From the NCBI RefSeq assembly GCF_013697085.1, contig NZ_JACEFT010000002.1, positions 124,001 through 188,000 of the forward strand: 64,000 bases of DNA, given 5' to 3'. Position numbers and translations under genes: made by a program. The stretch comes from Billgrantia kenyensis. GTDB taxonomy: Bacteria; Pseudomonadota; Gammaproteobacteria; Pseudomonadales; Halomonadaceae. This document shows positions 45,215 to 53,050 of this stretch, piece by piece; the stretch's first letter is position 1; each line of letters starts with the position of its first letter. The notes beneath the pieces are model-generated. The model saw only the letters and a program-made list of their open reading frames with translations. It did not search any database and was not told the DNA's origin.

Positions 45215-46075
45215 ATGGACGAACGCGCCATGGCTGCAGAACACGAAAAGCTATCCGAAACCCACATCGTGGGCGACGACACCCGGCAGTGGATCGTACG
45301 CGCCGAGGAGTGTGCTGCCCTCGAGCAGCGGCACATTTCCCATGTCGGCGTGGGCGACGCGGCGGTGCCCTACCGCATCGTGCGTACCCGGCTCAGCGGC
45401 GCCTACATCCATGGCTCCCTCGGCGGCGAGGGGCGCATGCTGCTCGACGGACGCTGGCGCACCATGCGCGGCGGCATGATGTCCTTCGCCCCGGCCCACG
45501 CCCTGCACGCCTTCCACGCCGTGGCCGACCAGCGCTGGCAGTATTGCTGGCTGCGCTACCTCCCCAGCGCCCCGCGCTCGCTGGTGGGCACCATCGCCCC
45601 GATCATGCAGCACTTCGACCCCCGGCCGATGAAGCACGCCGTGCTGGGGCTCTACAGCGAGGTATTCCACGGCCAGGCCGACCCCGCCAGCTGCGTGATG
45701 TGGATCGACACCATCGAGAACTACATCTCGCGCTTCGCCGACCCCTGGCGGCGGGACGCCCGCATCGTGGCGGTCTTCGAGGCGGTGATGCCAACCCTGG
45801 AGCGGCACTGGACCATCGAGGAGATGGCCGAGATTGCCCACGTCAGCACCGAGCACCTGCGGCGCATCAGCCGCCAGGTCTTCGGGCGCAGCCCGATGCA
45901 GCAGCTCACCCAGCTGCGCATGCAGCACGCGACCCACCTGCTGGCCACCAGCGACCTGCCGATCGAGGAGATCGCCGGGCGAGTGGGCTACCGCAGCGCC
46001 TTCGCCTTCTCCAAGACCTTCAAGCGCATGAACGGTATCTCGCCGTCGCACTTTCGCCATCGTTCGCGTAGCTGA
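45215..46075 (+). CDS. AraC-family transcriptional regulator
   Basis: A 286-residue regulator. The N-terminal cupin-like sensing domain (about 45-130) includes GEGRMLLDGRWRTMRGGMMS. The C-terminal domain has two helix-turn-helix motifs: EEMAEIAHVSTEHLRRISRQ near 202-221, and the second ending in the family signature IAGRVGYRSAFAFSKTFKRM followed by GISPSHFRHR. ATG 45215 is preferred over the upstream GTG 45185. It is divergent from the system 2 receptor gene with a 95-bp shared gap and sits between the receptor and ATPase genes of that system, so it is probably their local activator. Confidence 0.9.
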   Translation: MDERAMAAEHEKLSETHIVGDDTRQWIVRAEECAALEQRHISHVGVGDAAVPYRIVRTRLSGAYIHGSLGGEGRMLLDGRWRTMRGGMMSFAPAHALHAFHAVADQRWQYCWLRYLPSAPRSLVGTIAPIMQHFDPRPMKHAVLGLYSEVFHGQADPASCVMWIDTIENYISRFADPWRRDARIVAVFEAVMPTLERHWTIEEMAEIAHVSTEHLRRISRQVFGRSPMQQLTQLRMQHATHLLATSDLPIEEIAGRVGYRSAFAFSKTFKRMNGISPSHFRHRSRS

Positions 46076-46107
46076 CCCGGTAGCAGCCTGTCGCATTCGA
46101 CCGATCG

Positions 46108-46836
46108 CTAGACGCCCAGCCGGGCCAGCAGCTCGCTGGCATCCTGCTCGACCCCCTGGCGGTCGTAGCGGGCGGCCACCTGGCCGTGATCGATGAGGTA
46201 GAAATGGTCGGCCACGCTCATGGCGAAGCGCAGGTTCTGCTCCACCAGCAGGATCGTGTAGCCCTGCGCCTTGAGCTGACGAATGGTGTCGCCGATCTGT
46301 TCCACGATGCTGGGCGCGAGCCCCTCGGTGGGCTCATCGAGCAGCAGCAGCCTGGCGCCGGTGCGCAGGGTGCGGCCGATGGCCAGCATCTGCTGCTCGC
46401 CCCCGGAGAGCTTGCTGCCGGGGCTGTGCAGCCGTTCTCGCAGGTTGGGAAACAGGCTCAGCACCTGTTCGGTGCTCAGCCCGCTGTCGTCGACCAGGGG
46501 CGGCAGCTCGAGGTGCTCGCGAACGTCGAGCGTGGCGTAGATGCCGCGATCCTCCGGGCAGTAGGCCACACCATGGCGGGCGATCTGGAAGGGGCGCATG
46601 GCGATGGTGTCGCTGCCCTGCAGGCGGATCTGGCCCTGGCGACGCGGCACGATGCCCATGATCGACTTCAGCGTGGTGGACTTGCCGGCGCCGTTGCGAC
46701 CCAGCAGCGTGACCACCTGGCCCGGCATCACGTCCAGGTCGATGCCATGCAGCACGTGGCTTTCGCCGTACCAGGCGTGGAGGTCGCGGATGGCCAGCAT
46801 GGGCTCGACGGCCTGAGCGATGGCGGCGTCAGTCAT
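46108..46836 (-). CDS. ABC transporter ATP-binding protein, LivF-like (system 2)
   Basis: A 242-residue ATPase with Walker A GRNGAGKSTTLKS near 45-57, the LivF-type VAYCPEDRGIYATLDVREHL near 89-108, the signature LSGGEQQMLAIGRTL near 143-157, Walker B LLLLDEPTEGLAP and VEQNLRFAMS. It is co-transcribed with the LivG-like gene, which it overlaps by eight bases. It converges on the AraC-type gene 32 bp away. It should energise the LivH/LivM-like channel encoded beyond that gene. Confidence 0.92.
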   Translation of the reverse strand: MTDAAIAQAVEPMLAIRDLHAWYGESHVLHGIDLDVMPGQVVTLLGRNGAGKSTTLKSIMGIVPRRQGQIRLQGSDTIAMRPFQIARHGVAYCPEDRGIYATLDVREHLELPPLVDDSGLSTEQVLSLFPNLRERLHSPGSKLSGGEQQMLAIGRTLRTGARLLLLDEPTEGLAPSIVEQIGDTIRQLKAQGYTILLVEQNLRFAMSVADHFYLIDHGQVAARYDRQGVEQDASELLARLGV

Positions 46837-47584
46837 GGTGCGCTCCCCCGATGTAGGATTCGATCACGCGCGGGTCCCGCGAGACGGTGGCGTAATCGCC
46901 CTCCACCAGCACCTCGCCGCGCGCCAGTACGGTGATGCGGTCGCAGAGCTCGGCGACCACGCCCAGGTTGTGCTCCACCATCAGCACCGTGCGGTCGGCA
47001 GCGACACGCCGGATCAGCTCGGCGGTGCGGCCCACATCCTCGGTGCCCATGCCGGCCAGGGGCTCGTCGAGCAGCATCAGCTCGGGGTCCAGCGCCAGGG
47101 TGGTGGCGAGTTCCAGGGCGCGCTTGCGGCCGTAGGGAAGCTCGGCGGAGAGGGTGTCGGCCCAGTCGTCGAGGCCCACCTCCTCGAGCAGGCTCATGGC
47201 GCGCTCGTGATACGCCTCGAGCCGTCGCTGGGAGCCCCAGAAGTCGTAGGACTCGCCGCGCCGGCGCTGCAGCGCCAGCTTGACGTTTTCGAGCGCCGGC
47301 AGCTGGCTGAAGACCGCCGAGATCTGGAACGAGCGCACCATGCCTAGCCGTGCCACCTGGTCCGGCTTGAGCCGGGTGATGTCACGCCCCTTGTAGAGGA
47401 TGCTGCCTGCGCTCGGCTCGAGGAACTTGGTGAGCAGGTTGAAACAGGTGGTCTTGCCGGCGCCGTTGGCGCCGATCAGGGCATGGATGGTACCGGGCTC
47501 GACCCGGATGGATATGTCATTGACTGCCTTGAAGCCCCGGAAGCTCTTGGTCAGCCGCCGGGTCTCGATGATTGCCTCCGCCAT
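46829..47584 (-). CDS. ABC transporter ATP-binding protein, LivG-like (system 2)
   Basis: A 251-residue ATPase with Walker A GANGAGKTTCFNL near 37-49, the LivG insert GMVRSFQISAVFSQLPALEN near 81-100, a modified signature LPYGRKRALELATTL, Walker B LMLLDEPLAGMG and VEHNLGVV. Two adjacent ATG codons exist; ATG 47584 has better spacing from GGAG than 47587. A strong hairpin and the upstream membrane-protein gene lie 5' of it, so it may start its own transcript. No convincing promoter was found in the 231-bp gap. Confidence 0.9.
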   Translation of the reverse strand: MAEAIIETRRLTKSFRGFKAVNDISIRVEPGTIHALIGANGAGKTTCFNLLTKFLEPSAGSILYKGRDITRLKPDQVARLGMVRSFQISAVFSQLPALENVKLALQRRRGESYDFWGSQRRLEAYHERAMSLLEEVGLDDWADTLSAELPYGRKRALELATTLALDPELMLLDEPLAGMGTEDVGRTAELIRRVAADRTVLMVEHNLGVVAELCDRITVLARGEVLVEGDYATVSRDPRVIESYIGGAHHD

Positions 47585-47598
47585 CATGCGCTCCGCGA

Positions 47599-47606
47599 TT
47601 GTTGTT
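47599..47606 (-). promoter_or_regulatory. AAnAAnAA motif before the system 2 LivG-like gene
   Basis: On the minus strand, AACAACAA lies five bases ahead of the GCGGAG ribosome site of the gene starting at 47584. It is a candidate Hfq/Crc site in non-coding DNA. Confidence 0.45.
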
Positions 47607-47752
47607 GTCGGTATCGAGGCGTCGGGCGTGTCTTGCCCGCCAGCCTCAGTGTTGACAAGGGAGGGTGGCGGCGCCATGGTCACAGCGCACCTGTCGATGT
47701 CCAAAAACCACAAGGCGTTGGCTGTCGCAGCGGGGTTGCCGCGGTCGCCGAG

Positions 47753-47780
47753 GCGCACGGCCCCCCAGGGGGCCGTGCGC
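47753..47780. terminator. Perfect 13-bp-arm hairpin downstream of the 4-TM protein gene
   Basis: GCGCACGGCCCCC (47753-47765) and GGGGGCCGTGCGC (47768-47780) are exact complements with two bases between. It lies 36 bp after the stop of the minus-strand gene at 47816. No T-tract follows, so it may terminate with Rho or stabilise mRNA ends. Confidence 0.45.
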
Positions 47781-47815
47781 AGCGATAGGTGAGGCAGGCG
47801 GAGAGAGCAGCAGGC

Positions 47816-48463
47816 TCAGGTGGTCAACACCCGCTCCTCGGCATACTGAGCGGCGATGTCGTTCACCGAGATGCAGGTGTACTTGATGACGAAGAAAGTC
47901 AGAGTGGCGGGGCAGGTGAACTTTTCCTCGAAGCGCTCCACATGGGCGCCGCGACCCCGAGTAACGCTGGCGCGGTAGGTGTCGCCCTCCTTGGTCAGCT
48001 TGACCGTGGCCTGGCGGTCGGTTTCCTGCTTTTCCAGCACCAGTTCACGCTGCCTGGCGAGCAGCTCGTCAAGCATCTTGCCGCCTTCACGCTCCTCGGG
48101 TGTGGCCCACACCTCCTGGTCACGCTCGCCGTACTGAAACAGCAGGATGGCGGGAAGCACCGAGAAGATGGCGCCGGTCAGCAGCCAGGTAATCTCGGCT
48201 CCGGAGAGGGAGAACGTGAACACGGCGAAAAGCTGCAGCAGACAGCCAACTGCCAGAATGCCCGCCAAAGGGCGCCACATGCGCGGGTTCATCACTGGCC
48301 TGCCCAAGGTGTGCCCCCACAGGCCGGCTGCCACCAGGGCGCCGAGCAGCAGTATTGCCACGGCCCATACCGGGCCACCGCCTCCCAGAAGGGCGATGGC
48401 CCCGATCGCCACCAGGGCACTGTAAAATACGGCCAGCAAAATATATGCGCGTTCCAGTGTCAT
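47816..48463 (-). CDS. Four-TM membrane protein of unknown function
   Basis: A 215-residue protein I do not recognise. Four hydrophobic segments occupy about residues 6-26, 30-48, 60-80 and 84-104, followed by a charged cytoplasmic region with a short helix (EEREGGKMLDELLARQRELVLEKQE) and a C-terminal beta-rich part ending near a Cys pair (KFTCPATLTFFVIKYTCISV). ATG 48463 lies nine bases after AAAGGAG; the ATG at 48472 abuts that site and would leave no spacing. It is flanked by pyrB and the system 2 ATPase genes on the same strand, but no shared function is suggested. Confidence 0.7.
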   Translation of the reverse strand: MTLERAYILLAVFYSALVAIGAIALLGGGGPVWAVAILLLGALVAAGLWGHTLGRPVMNPRMWRPLAGILAVGCLLQLFAVFTFSLSGAEITWLLTGAIFSVLPAILLFQYGERDQEVWATPEEREGGKMLDELLARQRELVLEKQETDRQATVKLTKEGDTYRASVTRGRGAHVERFEEKFTCPATLTFFVIKYTCISVNDIAAQYAEERVLTT

Positions 48464-48643
48464 GCGTCGCATCTCCTTTGTACCAGTTGCCTTAGCGGCA
48501 AGGCTGTTGTTATCGAGCTTGCATTCCTGTGTGCGGCTCGCCGGGAGCCGCATCGTCATGGGGTCGGCGGCGAGTGAGTGGAGGTAGCCTCAGTCACTCG
48601 CCTTACGTCAACAGCATAGCGATGCCGAGCGTTGGCTGCACCG

Positions 48644-49672
48644 TCACAGTGAAGGGTCGTCGACTCCCACCCGCTCGGGCACGAACCAGCGCACCGGGCG
48701 CAGCTCTTTCTCGATCAGCTCGTCCACCTGCAGCAGGGTGGCGAAGATCGCCATGCGCACCGGGATGCCATTGTCGGTCTGGCGGAAGATCGCCAGACGC
48801 GGGTCGCCGTTGAGGTCCACATCGAGGTCGTTGGCGTCCGCGCGGCTGTCGCGGGGCAGCGGGTGCATGACGATGGTGTCGCGGCCGCAGCGCTTGTCCA
48901 TGAAGGCGCGATCGACGGTGAAGTCCCGCGACAGGCTGAAGCCCTCGCTCATCTCGGCGGTGAAGCGCTCCTTCTGGATGCGGGTGGTGTAGACCACGTC
49001 CACATCGGCGTAGTCGTCGGCCAGGCTGCTGCGTTCCTCCACCCGGTGTCCGCGCGAGGCCACCAGGTCGATCAGGTGACTGGGCATTTCCAGCCCGGGC
49101 GGGGCCACCAGGGTGATGCGCATGGGGTCATAGAGCGACAGCAGCTTGATCAGCGAGTGCACGGTACGGCCGTACTTGAGGTCGCCGGTGAGCAGCACGT
49201 GGGCGTCGGCCAGCCGCTTGCCCAGCCGGGTGAACTCCTTGTCGATGGTATAGAAATCGAGCAGCGCCTGGCTGGGGTGCTCGCCGGGGCCGTCGCCGCC
49301 GTTGATCACCGGTACGTGGGTGGCGGCGGCGAACTCCGCCACCGAGCCCTGGTCGGGGTGGCGCATGACGATGGCGTCACAGTAGCCGCTCATCACCCGG
49401 CTGGTGTCGTAGAGCGATTCGCCCTTGGCCATGGAGGAGAAGGTGAAGCCGGTGGTGTCGCATACGCTGCCGCCCAGGCGACAAAAGGCGGCGTTGAAAC
49501 TGACCCGGGTGCGGGTGCTGGCCTCGAAGAACAGGTTGCCGAGCACGGCTCCCTCGAGTACCCGGGTCACCTGGCGGCGTTGGGCGATGGGTTCCATGCG
49601 GGCGGCGACGCGCATCAGGTGGTCGACGCTTTCGCGGGTCAGGGAATCGACGGAGAGCAGGTGGCGACTCAT
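48644..49672 (-). CDS. pyrB: Aspartate carbamoyltransferase catalytic subunit
   Basis: A 342-residue transcarbamylase, first committed step of pyrimidine synthesis. The carbamoyl phosphate loop is FFEASTRTRVSFNAAF near 49-64, KGESLYDTSRVMSGY near 81-95 carries the catalytic Lys, and VINGGDGPGEHPSQALLD near 121-138 and MHPLPRDSRADANDLD near 269-284 complete the site. It is about 30 residues longer than the E. coli chain, mainly at the C-terminus. No pyrI regulatory-chain gene and no dihydroorotase-like gene adjoin it. ATG 49672 is the family start. Confidence 0.94.
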   Translation of the reverse strand: MSRHLLSVDSLTRESVDHLMRVAARMEPIAQRRQVTRVLEGAVLGNLFFEASTRTRVSFNAAFCRLGGSVCDTTGFTFSSMAKGESLYDTSRVMSGYCDAIVMRHPDQGSVAEFAAATHVPVINGGDGPGEHPSQALLDFYTIDKEFTRLGKRLADAHVLLTGDLKYGRTVHSLIKLLSLYDPMRITLVAPPGLEMPSHLIDLVASRGHRVEERSSLADDYADVDVVYTTRIQKERFTAEMSEGFSLSRDFTVDRAFMDKRCGRDTIVMHPLPRDSRADANDLDVDLNGDPRLAIFRQTDNGIPVRMAIFATLLQVDELIEKELRPVRWFVPERVGVDDPSL

Positions 49673-49756
49673 CGAAGGCCTCAAAGTGGCAGCGAAGGGT
49701 GGTGCGTAGTGTAGCGCCACCGGAGCCGGGCTTCACGGGCCGCGACGGCGTGTCGC

Positions 49757-50434
49757 TCAGCGGCCGAGCAGTTCGGCCAGCTGGCGGGCGTGTGCCTGCA
49801 CTTCGCGGATCGCTCGCTGGGTGTCGAGGTCGTCCATTGCCACCACCCCCACGCAGGCCTCGATGCCAGGGCGGAACTGCGGCGTGGCCACGGGGCTGGC
49901 CACGCCCACCGCGCCGCGCTGCAGCTGGCCGCGGGTCAGGCTGTAGCCGTCGGCGCGGGCCTGGCGGACTGCCTCGCTGTCGTCGGCTCGCGCCGGGCGG
50001 GCGGAGAGGATGGCGATACCCGCCGCCCCCAGCGTGAGTGGATGACGACTGCCGACCCGGTAACCCACCCGCAGCATTCCTTCCTCGGGCTCTGCCACCA
50101 GAATCACCACGCACTCCTCGCCCTGGGCCACCGAAACGAAAGCGGTGGCTCGGGTGGCCCTGGCCAGCGCCTGCAGCAGCGGCTGGGCCGCCGCGCGCAG
50201 CTGCGGCTCGAAACGTGAAGCCAGCAGGGATATGCCTGCCCCCAGGCGCAGCGGGCCCTCGGCGGAGCGCGCCACCAGGGCATGCTGTTCCAGAGTGGTG
50301 ACGATGCGGTAAGCGATGGCGCGGTGCACCTCGAGCTGCTCTGCCAGCTCGGCGACGCTGATGCCCTCGGTGTGCTCGGCGATGATCTCCAGCGCGCGCA
50401 GGCCGCGATCCAGGGTTTGCAGGGTGGTGGCCAT
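49757..50434 (-). CDS. IclR-family transcriptional regulator
   Basis: A 225-residue regulator. The N-terminal winged helix (about 1-70) contains TLDRGLRALEIIAEHTEGIS and AELAEQLEVHRAIAYRIVTTL, the typical IclR helix-turn-helix. The C-terminal GAF-like effector domain (about 85-225) is shorter than usual (about 140 residues) but keeps the GSRHPLTLGAAGIAIL motif. ATG 50434 has AGGGAG eight bases upstream. It is divergent from the P450 gene, with direct repeats in the shared gap, so it probably controls that gene in response to an aromatic or similar ligand. Confidence 0.88.
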   Translation of the reverse strand: MATTLQTLDRGLRALEIIAEHTEGISVAELAEQLEVHRAIAYRIVTTLEQHALVARSAEGPLRLGAGISLLASRFEPQLRAAAQPLLQALARATRATAFVSVAQGEECVVILVAEPEEGMLRVGYRVGSRHPLTLGAAGIAILSARPARADDSEAVRQARADGYSLTRGQLQRGAVGVASPVATPQFRPGIEACVGVVAMDDLDTQRAIREVQAHARQLAELLGR

Positions 50435-50529
50435 CGAGCGGCTCCCTCGTGTCGGTGGTGGCGATGAATGGTAACGCAGCCGGCGGGGATTGACGTCCCC
50501 GGACAAACTGCCTATGTTGCTCAAGTGTA

Positions 50530-50560
50530 GCGATAAAAGATAAAGATTGTGCGATAAAAG
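50530..50560 (+). promoter_or_regulatory. Direct repeats GCGATAAAAG between iclR-type and P450 genes
   Basis: The 10-mer GCGATAAAAG occurs at 50530-50539 and 50551-50560, 21 bp apart, that is two helical turns. It sits in the AT-rich part of the divergent gap, where a dimeric or tetrameric regulator could bind. No clear -35/-10 pair was identified. Confidence 0.45.
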
Positions 50561-50622
50561 TAAGTTCAGGCATGCAATTCACGACAGCAACGATTCCAGG
50601 CGATCGACCAGCGGGAGGCCCC

Positions 50623-52968
50623 ATGACCACAGCGACACAGCCCAACCAGAGCGGCGCGGGCAGCTGTCCCTTCCACGCCGCCGGTGAGCCGCCAGTGGCG
50701 CCCAACGGCTGCCCCGTCTCGCCGCAGGCGGCGGGCTTCGACCCCTTCGACCGTCCCTATCAGCTCGACCCGGCGGAGGCGCTGCGCTGGTCCCGCGAGC
50801 AGGAGCCGGTGTTCTACAGCCCCCGGCTCGGCTACTGGGTGGTGAGTCGCTACGCCGATATCAAGGCAATCTTTCGCGACAACCTCACCTTCTCGCCGTC
50901 GATCGCCCTGGAGAAGATCACCCCCTCCAGCGACGAGGCCCTGGCGGTGCTCGAACGCTACGACTACGGCATGCATCGCACCCTGGTGAACGAGGACGAG
51001 CCGGCCCACATGGCGCGGCGCCGGGAGCTGCTCGATGCCTTCACCCCCGAGGTGCTGGAGGCGCATGCGCCGATGGTGCGCCAACTCGTGCGCGAAAAGC
51101 TCGATGCCATCATCGACCGCGGCCGAGCCGACCTGGTGGCCGAGATGTTCTGGGAGGTGCCGCTCACCGTGGCGCTGCACTTCCTCGGCGTACCCGAGGA
51201 GGACATGGAGCAGCTGCGCCGCTTCTCGGTGGCCCACACCCTCAATACCTGGGGTCGCCCCTCGCCGGAGCAGCAGGTCGAGGTGGCCGAAGGGGTCGGC
51301 AAGTTCTGGCAGTACTCCGGCCAGGTGCTCAGGAAGATGCAGAGTCAGCCGCGTGGCCACGGCTGGATGTACGACATGATCGAGAAGAACCGGCAGAAGC
51401 CGGACGTGGTCACCGACAGCTACCTGCACTCGATGATGATGGCGATCATCGTCGCCGCCCACGAGACCACCGCCCTGGCCACCGCCAACGCCTTTCGCCA
51501 GCTGCTCTCGCGCCCCGCGGTGTGGGCCGAGCTGTGCGACAACCCCGAGTTGATCCCGGCCGCGGCCGAGGAGTGCCTGCGCCACTCCGGCTCGGTGGTG
51601 GCCTGGCGTCGCATCGCCACCCGCGACGCCGAGGTCGGCGGCGTGACCATTCCCGAAGGCGGCAGGATCCTCATGGTCACCGCCTCCGGCAACCACGACC
51701 CGGCTCACTTCGAGAACCCCGACGAGCTTGACATCTACCGCGACAACGCCGTCGATCATCTCACCTTCGGCTATGGCAGCCACCAGTGCATGGGCAAGAA
51801 TCTGGGGCGCATGGAGATGCGTATCTTCCTCGAGGAGTTCACCCGGCGCCTGCCGCAGCTGGAGCTCGAGGAGCAGGAATTCACCTTCCTGCCCAACACC
51901 TCGTTTCGCGGCCCCGAGGCGCTGTGGGTGCGCTGGGACCCGGCGCAGAACCCTGAGCGCCGCGACCCGGCGGTGCGCGAGGCCCAGCGCGACTTCCCCG
52001 TAGGAGCGCCGGAGGCGCGCACCATCGTGCGCCGGGTCCGGGTGACCCGCGCCGAAACCGAGGCCGAGGGGGTGCTCGGTGTGACCCTGGCCGATCCGGC
52101 CGGCCGTGACCTGCCCGCCTGGTCGCCGGGTTCGCACCTCGACGTGGTGCTGCCCAGTGGCGAGGCACGCAAGTACTCGCTGTGCGGCCCGGCGACGTCG
52201 GGCGACTGGCAGGTGGCCGTGCTGCGCGAGGAAGCCGGTCGTGGCGGCTCGCGCTGGGTCCACGACACGGTGCGCGAGGGTATCGAACTGCGCGTGCGCG
52301 GGCCCAAGAACCACTTTCGCCTCGACGAGACGGCTGACCGCTACGTGCTGGTCGCCGGCGGCATCGGCATCACCCCGATCATCGCCATGGCCGACCGCCT
52401 CAAACAGCTGGGCAAGTCCTACGAGCTGCACTACGCCGGCCGCTCCCGCGCCAGCATGGCACTGCTCGCGCGGCTCGAGCGTGACCACGACGAGGCCCTG
52501 CGCCTCTATTCCAAGGAGGAGGGCGCCCGGCTCGACCTCGCCTCGCTACTCGCGACGCCGCGGGAGTCGACGCTGCTCTACGGCTGCGGCCCCGAGCGCC
52601 TGCTCTCGGCGCTGGAGGCCGGCAGCGCGCACTGGCCGGAAGGCAGCCTGCACGTGGAGCACTTTACCGCCGAAGGCGCGCTGCTCGACCCCGAGCATGA
52701 GCACGCCTTCGAGGTGGAGCTGGCCGACTCCGAGCTGGTAGTCGAGGTGGCGGCGGACCGTACCCTGCTGCAGAGCCTGCGCGCCGCCGGCGTCGACGTG
52801 CCCAGCGACTGCGAGGAGGGGCTTTGCGGCTCCTGCCAGGTCGAGGTGATCGAGGGGGAGATCGATCATCGCGACAAGGTGCTCACCGCCAGCGAGCGGG
52901 CCGGACAGGACCGGCTGATGAGCTGTTGCTCGCGTGCCAAGGGCAAAAAGCTGAAGCTTGCTCTCTAA
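50623..52968 (+). CDS. Self-sufficient cytochrome P450, CYP116B type (heme-FMN reductase-[2Fe-2S])
   Basis: A 781-residue fusion. The P450 domain (about 1-450) has the I-helix AAHETT at 278-283, ExxR at 317-320 and the heme-thiolate C389 in FGYGSHQCMGKN. The phthalate-dioxygenase-reductase-like part (about 465-690) has the FMN motif RKYSLCGP at 516-523 and the NADH-binding VAGGIGITPIIA from 577. The C-terminal plant-type ferredoxin has C730, C735, C738 and C768. Domain order and length match CYP116B (P450RhF, 784 residues), which hydroxylates or dealkylates diverse substrates with one polypeptide. ATG 50623 is chosen for its GGGAGG site; ATG 50572 would add 17 residues. The natural substrate is unknown. 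Confidence 0.95.
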   Translation: MTTATQPNQSGAGSCPFHAAGEPPVAPNGCPVSPQAAGFDPFDRPYQLDPAEALRWSREQEPVFYSPRLGYWVVSRYADIKAIFRDNLTFSPSIALEKITPSSDEALAVLERYDYGMHRTLVNEDEPAHMARRRELLDAFTPEVLEAHAPMVRQLVREKLDAIIDRGRADLVAEMFWEVPLTVALHFLGVPEEDMEQLRRFSVAHTLNTWGRPSPEQQVEVAEGVGKFWQYSGQVLRKMQSQPRGHGWMYDMIEKNRQKPDVVTDSYLHSMMMAIIVAAHETTALATANAFRQLLSRPAVWAELCDNPELIPAAAEECLRHSGSVVAWRRIATRDAEVGGVTIPEGGRILMVTASGNHDPAHFENPDELDIYRDNAVDHLTFGYGSHQCMGKNLGRMEMRIFLEEFTRRLPQLELEEQEFTFLPNTSFRGPEALWVRWDPAQNPERRDPAVREAQRDFPVGAPEARTIVRRVRVTRAETEAEGVLGVTLADPAGRDLPAWSPGSHLDVVLPSGEARKYSLCGPATSGDWQVAVLREEAGRGGSRWVHDTVREGIELRVRGPKNHFRLDETADRYVLVAGGIGITPIIAMADRLKQLGKSYELHYAGRSRASMALLARLERDHDEALRLYSKEEGARLDLASLLATPRESTLLYGCGPERLLSALEAGSAHWPEGSLHVEHFTAEGALLDPEHEHAFEVELADSELVVEVAADRTLLQSLRAAGVDVPSDCEEGLCGSCQVEVIEGEIDHRDKVLTASERAGQDRLMSCCSRAKGKKLKLAL

Positions 52969-53050
52969 CGCCAGCCATCGACGACCGATCACAAAAGCAA
53001 ATGAAAAAAAGCACGCAACCCCTGACCATCAGGACTCACGAGGAACGACA

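Noticed and set aside
43875..45479. 534-codon plus-strand frame across the system 2 receptor gene
   Set aside because: It is a shadow of the receptor gene on the other strand and runs into the AraC-type gene out of frame.
50566..52488. 640-codon open frame antisense to the P450
   Set aside because: The low-complexity His/Gly/Gln/Val composition is typical of the complement of GC-rich coding DNA; the sense strand has full P450 motifs.
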